Of a DNA stretch of 64,000 nucleotides, positions 51,188-62,000 are shown piece by piece (position 1 is the stretch's first letter; the number at the start of each line of letters is the position of its first letter). The stretch is from positions 1,543,501 to 1,607,500 of the forward strand of contig JAUPFP010000028.1 of assembly GCA_036925085.1 (NCBI GenBank). Direction: 5' to 3'. The stretch comes from Brachycybe producta. Taxonomy: Eukaryota; Arthropoda; Diplopoda; Playtdesmida; Andrognathidae. The position numbers and the translations under genes are program-made. Below the pieces are notes generated by a model. The model worked only from the letters and a program-made list of their open reading frames with translations, searched no databases and was not told the DNA's origin.

Positions 51188-54100
51188 TTAGTGTTGTATT
51201 TCAAAAGTAGCGCCCGGTATGTTACTCCTAAAGAACACCTCAGGCGGGGGTTGCTGCTTTTTAAATGTTAGCCATTTTGGCCATCTTAGCCACTTTGGCT
51301 TCCACGAGCGTTCCTCATTTTCCACCATTGCTCCTTCATGGTTTGTGATTTCATAGGTTGTTGGTTCACCAATTATGACAGCTGATGAATTATTTAGGAA
51401 AGCTTGTCCATCTCTTCCTTTTTGTCCATCGGGACCCTGTCCACTTTTTGCAAGTTTTATTTTTGCTTCTTTTATGTCGATTGTTCCTTGTGAGTTGGTT
51501 GTCCTTTCCAGTTTATTTTCTGAGTTCTCCTCATTGAATTGTTTATGTTTAAACGTTTCATTTTCCGCACCTGAATGAAGTTTGTGGAAAGAAAAAGAAA
51601 AGTTTAAAATACCAAATCTTGGACGAAGAAATAGGAGACTACGTATTGCTCGAAATTTTTGTTCTAGAATCTAGAATCTAGATGGTAGTACAGTACGGGT
51701 GGCGGCAAATGGAGAAACATTTGAATTTCGGTGGTAAGCATAGGAATTTTAATAGTGATAGAGGTAAGAGGTGCTCTTATCGCTTAAAACATAATTAAAA
51801 AAATACATAATAACATACTGCAAAATAGAAAAGTGACGTAATAATTTAAATATTATAAAACAAAATAAATAATAATATAAAAATTAAGAAAATATATAAA
51901 TGAAAATGAATAATTTAAATTAAAATTCTTAAGCTGGTTTTAAATTATAAACGCCTTTTGAACTCTGGTTGGTTATTCTGTCTTTTTTTTTGGAGAAAAA
52001 TGAAGAGAAATTAGAAAGTATCTTAGATACTAGAAGGGTAGCTTCATCACTTAATCCTGTTGATATCTTAAAAAATGAACTTTCTATGTGAGTTTGAAAA
52101 TGACCCAGCTTTAAGGAGATAATACTTTTTTTTTTTACATCTTTGAAAATGGTTTTTTGTGACGTCATATTACGATACCGCTATATTACGGTACCCGCTA
52201 TCTTAGAAAACCCAGGCTTGACAGAGTTTGACTATATGTACGCTCGTAATGTATAGTTAATAAATGTTATTAACTATTTAATTTTTGAGCTTTATCACTT
52301 TTTAGTTAATTTTTATACAGCTTTCTCGATCATGCGAACGAATTAATTTGATTTTTATGGAAAATACATTTTTGTTTAGCGCTTGAGTTTTAAAGAACGA
52401 ATTAACAGCGCTAAGGAGAGGATTACTGTTTATTTGATTTTCATATTTTCACTATTTCTAATATTCTTTTAGTATTTTCTTCAAATCATTTACTAATGGT
52501 GGGGCCACACTAACGTTAACGTCTAACGTCCATTTTCACAATAATTAAGGCGTCAAAAAATATAGATTAAAAACTATGCCGTAAATTGAATGGCTACACT
52601 TGCACTTGACGTTTAGTCAATAAATAACGCGTTTTTTTTTTGATAAAAATCATTTCGAGATGGAGGTTGAGGCCGCTACACTGGTGTATTATATGAGAAG
52701 GTTCTGTTTGAAACACTTCTAAAAACGCGATTATTTTTTCGCTACACCACTCTATTTCGTGCGATCGTATTTAAAATCATAAACCACGCTCCAAGCTCGA
52801 ACCTGTTGCGTTCACAATACACAATGCTAGTGTAGCCAAACCAACACGATAAATGACGCGCTAATTCGCTTTGATGTGTTAAAAAAAGACCGCCACCCGA
52901 GCTATCGCCTAACGTCTAATGCCAACGCTAATGCCTAATGCTAATGACGATACTAAATTAGCGCGTTAAGTCGTGGCTACACCTGTGTTTAATGTCAAAT
53001 AACGTGGCAATTAACGGCATTAGTCGTTAATGTGGCTCCAGCATAAGGGTGACTTCAAAGGCCATTTGGTGTTGCAATGAACTTCAGTAGACCTACTTGA
53101 TAAAAGTTATTAAAAAATAATTTTTGGAAAAAATTTAAAGTATATATATGGGCATCGGCCGGGCCCTAGTTTTTTTTTTTTTTTTTTTTAGCTATTTTAT
53201 TATACCTTTTGGTAAGTCATCCAGTGTCTTGATTTCGAGACCCAAACGATAAATTGAAAAGTTGTCTCCTAATTGTCGTTCATTTTGTCCCAATTTCTTT
53301 TCTTTCACTTCATTTTCTTTGCTCTTTTAGATAGAAAGTCATTGGAATTTATTTAATCGGATAAATTATTACAGATTTACATTTGTTGCATGTTACGTGT
53401 GGTACTACTTAATCTCCGATAGAAGTGTCGATATATCGCACCTCGGCTGGAAGAGTGGCACAATTTAAAAATCACTTTTTTTGGGAAAATGAGTTTAAAG
53501 TTAAAAGAAGATTCATGGCTTACTTTGCTGAGCTTTTCAAGTGCAAAAACCGTTTTAACTATTCACATTAGCGGTTTATATTGAGATAGAAAAAAAAATT
53601 AAAACTTTAAAAACTTTAAACTCATTTTCCCACAAATAAATGTTTTTTTTTAGTTGTGCCACTCTTCCAACCGAGGTGCGATATGTCCCTCTTACGCAGG
53701 CACTGCAGAGTCCGCAACACTTTTATTTTTAATTGTCTTGTGATATGATTACCAGTAATGCACTTAGGGGTGTGTAGCCTGCATAGGAGGAGGAAGAGGA
53801 CATAATATATTGACGCTTTTATAGCGGGATAAGTAGTGCCGTGTAATAAAATGTCTTCTTACCACAGAAACTCCATTGAGAAATAAGTCAGTCAACTTGT
53901 TAACAGCAACTTCAGGATTCGACGTGTTAATTAAAGTTGGATCATTAACTGAAAATTCCACATTCTGCAAAATTCCGTACGAGATTACGTTTTGTGCGAA
54001 ATTCATTGCTAATAGTCTGTCTGAATTTCGCAAAACTCATTTTAAATGAGATAATATTACTGATTGGGGATGTTAAATAAGGCTCACTAGTAAGTTTTAT

Positions 54101-54320
54101 GAATTGAAATTCTAATTAAATAATTTTTTTTCATTGATATGTATTTAATTTATTATTTTTAAGAGTAGTTTTGTCCCAATTCTTGTTTCCAATAAAAAGG
54201 AATTTAATAAACAGTTGCTCTTGCCTGATGTAGTTTTGGGTCGCCGATTTGAGATACTGGAGAAGCGGTTACAGTAGTAATTAACGGTAGAAGATATGGA
54301 AGTAATAGAATAATTAGCAT
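51188..54320 (-). CDS. Novel secreted protein, tandem paralogue 1 (232 aa)
   Basis: I assembled this gene from four short minus-strand exons: 54225-54320, 53863-53964, 53206-53323 and 51188-51570 (phases 0, 0, 1). Exon 1 is a signal peptide (MLIILLLPYLLPLITTVTA, likely cut before SPVSQ). Exon 2 (residues 33-66) has SVNDPTLINTSNPEVAV and LTDLFLNGVSV. Exon 3 has a charged start (KENEVKEKKLGQNERQLG) and SIYRLGLEIKTLDDLPKG. Exon 4 is acidic and Asn-rich, then has a collagen-like run (GPD-GQK-GRD-GQA) and the cationic Trp-rich motif WKPKWLRWPKW. A short C-terminus follows (LTFKKQQPPPEV...EIQH, stop TAA). Only exon 4 contains no cysteine-rich or enzyme-like pattern that would suggest a class, and no known family is recognised. 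Exon calls are supported by an independent paralogue at 59098-62240 with identical borders. Intron 1 uses a GC donor. The protein is secreted by inference; its role is unknown. Confidence 0.78.
51940..52165. mobile_element. Partial palindromic element in intron 3 of paralogue 1
   Basis: CTTTTGAACTCTGGTTGG, TATCTTAGATACTAGAAGGG, TAGCTTCATCACTTAA and GTGAGTTTGAAAATGACCC are the left-half modules of the CTAGAAGGGTAGCT family. The right half appears truncated. This stretch is not seen in paralogue 2. Confidence 0.5.
52497..53043. mobile_element. PIF/Harbinger-like MITE with TAA duplication and visible empty site
   Basis: The ends TGGTGGGGCCACACTAACG and CGTTAATGTGGCTCCAGCA are imperfect inverted repeats. 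They are flanked by TAA at 52494-52496 and 53044-53046. The homologous intron of paralogue 2 reads TTACTAAGGGCGAC at 60919-60932 with one TAA and no insert. A 3-bp TWA target is typical of PIF/Harbinger. No coding capacity is visible in 547 bp. Confidence 0.85.
53426..53688. mobile_element. Foldback element in intron 2 of paralogue 1
   Basis: ATATCGCACCTCGGCTGG with AAGAGTGGCACAA on the left is inverted against TTGTGCCACTCTTCC with AACCGAGGTGCGATAT on the right. TTTAAAGTT/AACTTTAAA and CATTTTCCC pair inside. The same element sits at the equivalent place in paralogue 2 (61281-61553), so it predates the duplication. Confidence 0.75.
54223..54224 (-). promoter_or_regulatory. GC splice donor of intron 1, paralogue 1
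   Basis: Exon 1 ends CATCAG and the intron starts GCAAGAG. CAG|GCAAG matches the strong-consensus context required of rare GC donors. No usable in-phase GT is better placed, and the same CAG|GCAAGAG is present in paralogue 2 (62143-62144). Confidence 0.6.
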
Positions 54321-54397
54321 TTTAACACGTTCGTGCAACACGGTATATGGTCTACAATGAACGCGTTTATGGTTGCTACCTCTTTAATCTTAATGGG

Positions 54398-54404
54398 TTT
54401 TATA
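54398..54404 (-). promoter_or_regulatory. TATA box of paralogue 1
   Basis: The minus strand reads GTATAAAACCC about 78 bp before the start codon. The surrounding sequence is nearly identical upstream of paralogue 2 (TATA at 62318-62324), while much of the flanking DNA has diverged. Confidence 0.6.
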
Positions 54405-54723
54405 CGTACACTGGGTGTTACGGTTTCATTTGTATTGTTCGAAATACCTTTCTAATGTAAATTCAGGCTTATAAATCACCACATGTTTTTGTTCATTGAC
54501 TGCTACGTAACACCGTCCTTTCTAGTAAATGCCAACAAAGCAGGTTGAATGTCAAACGTATTTTGGACACGTCACGATTATCAAGTCAGCAAAGTTTATT
54601 CAATATGTTGTTACTATGAGCAAAATGAAATGGTTTCCATTGGTTTACATTGAACATCACATTCAGCCATTGCAAACAGTAATTTCATGAAATTGCTGCC
54701 TTATTTCCTACCTGTCGTAGTAT

Positions 54724-54896
54724 GCCTTGTTTCCACTGGTTTGAACTTTTTTTTGAAAATTTCAACTGGTGAAAAATGGAAGACGTGTGGTCCCCGCCCA
54801 GTCCCTATCATAGGCAAAGACCACGTTTGTTGTTGAATTTTTCACTAGTTGAAATTTTCAAAAAGTTCAAATTTTCTCCCCAATGGAAACAAGGCC
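54724..54896. mobile_element. Foldback MITE with CCTTGTTTCCA ends
   Basis: GCCTTGTTTCCACTGG with TTTGAACTTTTT and GAAAATTTCAACTGG on the left pairs with CTAGTTGAAATTTTC with AAAAAGTTCAAA and CCAATGGAAACAAGGC on the right. It is about 170 bp and non-coding, and lies upstream of paralogue 1. Confidence 0.75.
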
Positions 54897-55569
54897 TTAG
54901 TCCTTGTTTCCACACACAAAGTGAATAGTAAAATTTCTGTCGTGTGTTGATTTTTCATGAAATGACAAAAGTTTTTAAATGACACATATAGTTAAATATT
55001 TCAAATTGAAAGTTTGTGTTGCTGTTTTTTTAACTTTCCGGGAAAAAACAAATTATGCTAAACTGACCATGTTTTGTATTTCTTGTGTTTTTACTTAAAG
55101 TGAAGGTAGGACGTGACTTTTAATTAGCGAAATACGTGGCACCAAAACCAACTAAAGAAATCAAAATTCTCGTGGAATTCGATGAATTGATGATTATTTT
55201 GGTTCGATTATAGGATAAATTAAAGTTGTAAAAAATGATCTGAAGGAAACATCTAAACTTTGATGACGTTTATTCAGTATAATAGATTAATGGCCATATT
55301 ATATAAAATTACTTATTATGTATGCCATGTTTCTTTTGTGTTCCAAATGTTCAATCAACGGGTAAAAATGCAATTATCCACAGAGATGACAACATTATTA
55401 AACTGTATTTTTTTTATTAAGGTTTTTTTGTGCTGCCGTTTTCTTTATGTTAATTTTATTTTTTTGCAATTTGACTCATGTACTAATATATATGAGACTC
55501 ATGACGTCATGAGCATCGATATATCACAATTCAGCCTGTATATAATGATGCTCTTAAGAAACGAAGCGG

Positions 55570-56103
55570 TTTAAGGTAGCTTTATAGATATTCATTTTGC
55601 TTTTGTTCCCTTTTACGGCGCCACTGCAGTGGCTAATGCTGTGGCCCATAGATATTTTTCTAAAAAAATTTGAACGTAAAAACCGTCAAGCAAACGTTTT
55701 TTTTTTTTTAAAAACAACATTATGAAAAAATTCAAATTGGTTTTCAAAACTAAAATGGTAAGTTTTTTCATGGCACAGTATCTTAAAAAATAAATATGGT
55801 TATTACTAATTAGCAGTTTGAAAATGACACGTTTTTGGCTTTTCCAATGACATTTCATGAAAAATTATTTTCGCCTTTTACAAACTGTCATAAAAAGTTT
55901 ATTTTGAAAGATATCATCACGAAGAAACTTTTAACGCTATTACCAAATTTTCTTGTTTCTGATACACTTTGAATTTTGTCGCAAAGTTTCTTTTGAAAAC
56001 AGCGGGTGAACGAATTAAGATACTTCCTATAGAACGTAATAGCCATGCAGGCGCGCCATCTGGGAGAACAAAAACAAACTAATTATTTATAAAGCCACCT
56101 TAA
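55570..56103. mobile_element. TTAAGGTAGCT-ended foldback element
   Basis: TTTAAGGTAGCTTTATAGAT at the left is mirrored by ATAAAGCCACCTTAAGG at the right. Internal modules (GCAAACGTTTTTTT, AACAACATTATGAA, AAACTAAAATGGTAAG, CAAACTGTCATAAAAAG) match the copy at 22747-23275. Confidence 0.65.
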
Positions 56104-58477
56104 GGAGGAAAAACCGCCATTTAAAAAAAATGGCGGTAAAAACGGCACAAAATTTTGTCACAAAAAAAGTAACGGCCATCCAAGCACAATTTCTGGAGTA
56201 TTGGTTTAATTAAGTGCACGCACTGCACCACGCTTTCTGCATCTGAAATCCGTTTCTCTCTATCCAAATTTTAGCTTTTATGCTAGAGCGCGTTCTCCCC
56301 TCGGCATGCATTTTTCTTTTCAAAAATGGCGGTTTGTTTCTCTTTTATAACATAGTTTCGTAAGAGCATCGATATGTCAGCTGAAGAATTGTTATGTATG
56401 GATCTTCATGACATCATGAATCTCATAGATCCTGTGTAACTGTTGTTAGTATACATGAGTTTACCAACCAACAAGGCCCTATTCCACAAAACTACTAGAG
56501 TAATAAATTACAAGTTACAAGTAACGTTGTTGTATAGATCGGTTACTCTAACTTGAGCCCTGAACCTTTCTAATAAAGCATTCTACGGAGTCTCAATAAG
56601 TGGTACACTAGGGGTGAGTTTTTTTTAAAGCTGCAGGGGAGAAAAGTTTTCTTTTCAATTGTTTCCAAAAGTCTTCTTCTTGCAGGGAAAGATTGAGGGG
56701 TGGATTAATAAAATGTTAACTCAATCCAGAAAACCATCCTTATTTTAGCTTTATATTTAATCTTTTTAAGAACTGAAGAAATTCAATGTGCTTAAAATGC
56801 TAAAAATTACTTTTTAAAGTTGCCATAATATTGGCAATTAAACTGCAATACATTGTTTAATTTAAATTAGTGTTAGTAAGATTTAATCAAAAATGAAAAT
56901 GATTAAATCCAGTGGTTAAAATCATCAATAAATCACTTGAGTTCAAATCATTCATTAAATCTTGCTTTTAATTTTCATTTTTATTGGTTTTCAACTCAAA
57001 TATAAGAAAACAGAAACAATATTTGGATCAGAAAATAATTGACTGTGTTTTGAATAACTGTTTTATCTTAAGATTTTGATTTTTTTTTTTACTTCTTTCA
57101 GTTTTTTCATTAAAAAATGGCATAAAAATCACCATTTAATCAAAAATTCCAAACATTTCTTAAACTAGCCTAAAACAATTTATTGCAGTTTTAAAATGTT
57201 TATTATGATGCTTATTATGTAAAAATAAAATTGTTAGTGTATTTGTTAAAATAATGTTAATAACACTAGGCCTACTATTTTTTAGGTTTTAACACCGTGA
57301 ATTTCTTCAGTTTATAAAATGGTTGTTATAAAGCTAAAATAAGGATGGTTTTTGTTGTAATTTGTTAACATTTTATGAATAGGGACGGTCATTTGGTTGT
57401 TTTCATTTTCTACTTTTTTAAAACTTTTGTCCCCTCTCCTTTTTTCCTCATAAAAAAGAGGGGACAAAAGCCAATAAAAAATCTTTGCCCCTTCTGTTTT
57501 ATTAGTGTACCTCTTATTGAGACTCAATATAATGTGTTTTTGTAAAAGTTCAGTGCTCAAGTTAGAATAACCAATCTCTACCTGTAAATATGGTCTAATA
57601 TAATTAGACTAAGAATAATTCTGAGTTCCACATAGAAACTGATGTCACATGTAGATTTCACTAATAACTACAACTAATACAAGTAAAATAATACGAAATA
57701 GCTTCGAACATTGATGCTAAAAAAGATATTTTATTTGGCAGTTTTAGTGGCAAATTGACAAAAAATGACAACGACCTTTTTTTTCTTTCAGAAACCAACA
57801 AAATATTCACTCGAATTTTTTCCACAACAATTTCAATTCACCTGTAAACAGTATTTTCTAGTAGGCCTAATTACAAAAGAAACACAAACACAAACACTAG
57901 TACGAGCGTACTTTTTTTGTGCAAGAAAACGATGTGATTTCAAAAGATGGTCTAGTAAATTGTAAAGTATGGAGTAATAATTATAAGTAATGGTTTCAAG
58001 GAGCACAATAATTTATATTGGGGCCCAGGTTGGAAGGGAGCGCTTGTAGGTTCACGTGCTTCCTATAGGAACTTGAATAACAATTCATTGTTTGATGCTA
58101 TAGAGCCTATAATGTCATACAAGTGATCTCATTTTTTAATACAAGAAAATGCGAGCTCGTATTTTAGAAATGTTAATGTGTCACATTTACAAAAATAGGC
58201 ATTTTTAAACTGTTTACTTTGGCTTTTCGAATTTCAGGTTCCCTGACGTTTGACGTTTTTTTTAAACTTGATTTAAGTAAAAAAGTCTGGATTTTTGGGG
58301 CCCTAGGCGCGCGCCTATTCTTAAAATCACCACTGAGAAAACTCAGTGAAAATGAAAATTTGTATTTGGTGGGCTGTTGATGCTATCTATCTATATTGTC
58401 ATACCTTGTTTAACGATACGGATGCGTTTATGAAAATTGTATTTTTAATCGAATCATTATTAATCAAGTCATAGAGT

Positions 58478-58811
58478 GTTGTTTAAAATAGCGCCTACTT
58501 TAAGGTATGCCGCTTCATATAAGACATTTTTATAGCACCAAATGGTAACGTTCCTGGCTCTTGCACGTAGCGGCGCGAGTTCGTTCCTCGGACCTCGTCT
58601 GATACGAACTATTTTTTTCATCAGCTATTTTTAGTTTTTTTTTTGTTATGTTTAGTTAGGTTAGGATAGGTAAGTTTTAGTTAGTTTAAGAAGTGCAGTA
58701 CTAGAATCGAACTCCGGCCGCTTGCATAGCAGGCAGAGACGTTACTGTTTCTGCAGTTAAATTGTCATATTTGAAACGGCATACCTTAACGTAGGCGCTA
58801 TTCTAAGCAAC
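58478..58811. mobile_element. Palindromic element whose two arms each carry a tRNA-like segment
   Basis: The ends GTTGTTTAAAATAGCGCCTAC and GTAGGCGCTATTCTAAGCAAC are inverted repeats of more than 30 bp. The left arm reads GGTAACGTTCC..CTCTTGCACG..GAGTTCGTTCC (B-box-like, 58577-58587) on the plus strand. The right arm reads the corresponding AGTAACGTCTC..TGCTATGCAAG..GGAGTTCGATTCT on the minus strand (58703-58715). The arms are thus diverged inverted copies of a tRNA-like sequence. Transcription by RNA polymerase III is possible but not shown; A boxes are less clear than B boxes. Confidence 0.65.
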
Positions 58812-59097
58812 CTCCGAGTAATCATTGGGGTTAATGCAAATATAAAGGCGGAAGTGATGTTTGCACTTAGACTTTTGATAATTGAAGACCCACATGAAAT
58901 TCAACTACACCACAATTGATAGGTTGGGATCTGATCACGCCCACAAAAGAACATAATCTGACACCTGAAAGTAAGGAAAGAAGAACGTGTGAGAAGAAGA
59001 GATCGATAAATATATCGATCTCAACGAGGAACGGTAAGTATACGGCAAAATGTCGATTGACAGCCCTAGGAAAGATATGACAGGCTAGCGCAACCTG

Positions 59098-62000
59098 TCA
59101 CACGTATGAAACATGCTGTGCCGCATTAGAGTGCTCGTTATCGCTGTTCAATTCATCAGTGTTATGAGTCTGACCACCGCTTTCGATATCACCATTCCTG
59201 GTTTTGTGGCGTGTTAGAAATTTTGGCCATCTTAGCCATTTTGGCTTCCAGCGTTCGTCATTTTCCAACATTGCTCCTTCATCATTTGTGGTTTCATAGG
59301 TTGTTGTTGGTTCACCAGTTATGACAAGTAGTGAATTATTTAGGAAAGCTTGTCCATCTCTTCCTTTTTGTCCATCTGGACCTTGTCCACCTTTTGCAAG
59401 TTTTATTTTTGCTTCTTTTATGTCGATTGTTGGTTGTGAGTTGGTGGTCCTTTCCAGTTTATTTTCTGAGTTCTCCTCATTAAGCGTTCTATTTTCCGCA
59501 CCTGAAGTTTATCGAAAAAGTACTAAATTAAACAATTGAAAATCTGCAATACAATGATACATCGACAATCCGATCGATTGTATATTGGCATTTCTTATGC
59601 CGATAATTTTATTAGTTTATATAGAAAACAGAAAAAAAAAATTAAGAATGCAACCTGAAAAAACCTATAAACGGACAAAAAGTGCGCCTTGTCTTCTACT
59701 GAAGTGACTATAGTTAAAAGACTCGATCTGCCAAATTGAGAACTCTAGGTTAATTGACTTTTTATTTCTCGGCGAGACCCGGCGGGCCGTATGTTGAGCA
59801 GGCCTGATCTAAGAGAACTTTGGGTTGAAAAAAAAATCCTTGTCTCAAGATATCACGAGGCTATAGTTGTAAATCTTTTATTAAAAAAACTTGATTGTAG
59901 TTAATTTTGAGATAATTATTTTTTAAAGCATTTCATTAATAATTCAATATAAATATATACAGCAATCCCTCGGTATTACGCTGTTTTATTAGCGCGTTTT
60001 CGATATAACGCTATATGCTTAAAACATTTGATATTATAGCTAATACACGCCAGGATTCATTGTTGCGGCCGGTTCAGAATCGATCGCAACCGACGCGATT
60101 CAGCCCCGCAACAATGTATCGCATCAAAGAATCCTGGTGTGTACTAGCGTTTACACGAAACGCTAAACTATCTACGTTGTAAACGTATTGTATGTTCTGG
60201 CTGGACATGCATTTAGATTCAAGCGCAGCGAAACATGCACTTGCATAACAAACACAGCTGTATCACACAAGTGATGAAGCCAGCAATGCCGTGACAACTG
60301 TATACCCACATATGTTACGGATTACATTTCACATAGATATTTTTTGTTCAATGTAGGGGATAAATTACAAGTGAAACTCATTCAAGGAACCAAGTGTTTT
60401 GTGACGTTATAACCAGTAGCGATGTGTATCTGAGGTTACCTATTTTTCGCCATTTAAATACAGATTAAAAATACATGTTATTGTCAATTTTGTTTAATAC
60501 AAATCCTGTTTCTGTGGTTACGTTTAAATTTGGCGAAATTTTTCTTAAAAGACTCCTTTTAGTTTTAATCTTGCATTGAAAATTGTATGAAGTTCCATTG
60601 AGTTCTGAAACCGTTAAAATTCATACACAATTTTGTCATTATGGCCAAGGTAGAAGGGACGTTATAACCGAGGAAAAATAACATTATTTATCTAAGAATA
60701 ATTTTAATTGGCGTCATTTTGATATTATTAGCCGAGATTGTATTATATCCGAATTCGCTGTGTGTAACCGAGTTTGATTGTATAATATGCTTATTAACTA
60801 TATTAATTTTTATTGGGTTTTCAAGAACAAATTAATAGCGCTAAGCGGAGGATTACTTTATATTTTATTATCATATTTTCATTATTTCTAATATTCTTTT
60901 AGTATTTTCTTCAAATTATTACTAAGGGCGACTTTAAGGCCATATATAGTGTTGCAATGAACTTCAATACTTGATAAAAGTTATTAAATAATAATTTTTG
61001 GAAAAAAATTTAAAGTATGGGCATCGGCCGGTTTTTTTTTTTAGCTAATTTTATTATACCTTTTGGTAAGTTTTCCAGTGTCTTGATATCGAGACCCGAA
61101 CGATAAATTGAAAAGTTGTCTCCTAATTGTCGTTCATTTTGTCCCAATTTCTTTTCTTTCACTTCATTTTCTTTGCTCTTTTAGATAGAAAGTCATCGGA
61201 ATTTATTTAATCGGATAAATTATTACAGATTCACATTTGATGCATGTTACGTGTGGTACTACTTAATCTCCGATAGAAGTGTCGATATATCGCACCTCGG
61301 CTGGAAGAGCGGCACAATTTAAAAATCACTTTTTTTGGAAAATTAGTTTAAAGTTAAAAGAAGATTCATGGCTTACTTTGCTGAGCTTTTCAAGTGCAAA
61401 AATCATTTTAATTATTGACATTATCGGTTTATTCGGCTCCCCTACGATATATTGAGATAGAAAAAAAATGCAATTTTAAACACATTTCCCCCCACCCCCC
61501 AAAAAATGTTTTTTTTTAGGTGTGCCACTCTTCCAACCAAGGTGCGATGTGTCCCTCTTACGCAGGCACCGCAGAGTCCGCAACACTTTTAATTTTAATT
61601 GTCTTGTGATATGATTACCAAATAATGCACTTAGGTGTGTAGCCTGCATAGGAGGAGTAGGAGGACATACCATATTAACGCTTTTATAGCGGGATAAGTA
61701 GTGCCGTGTAATAAGTCTCAGTGATTTAAAAATGAAAATGTCTTCTTACCACAGAAACTCCATTGAGAAATAAGTCAGTCCTCTTGCTAACAGCAACTTC
61801 AGCATTCGACGTGTTGATTTCATGTAAAGTTGGATCATTAACTGAATGTTCCACATTCTGCAAAATTTCATACAAGATTACGTTTTGTGCGAAATTCATT
61901 GCTAATGTTCTGAATTTCACAATACTCATTTTAAATCAGATAATATTACTGCTCAATCGATTGGGGATGTTAAATAAGGCTCACTATAATATACTTTAAA

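Larger units (their letters stand above)
54900..59090. other. Spacer between the tandem paralogues
   Basis: No gene is recognised. The spacer holds a TTAAGGTAGCT-family element (55570-56103), the tRNA-like palindrome (58478-58811) and AT-rich DNA. A stretch at about 54910-54990 resembles sequence just after the stop of paralogue 1 (51110-51190), probably two copies of a repeat. ORFs such as the one at 55260-55574 have no protein-like composition. Confidence 0.5.

Noticed and set aside
55260-55574. 104-codon plus-strand ORF with hydrophobic segments
   Set aside because: Hydrophobicity follows from T-rich DNA; there is no signal peptide pattern, homologue or second copy in the tandem duplication.
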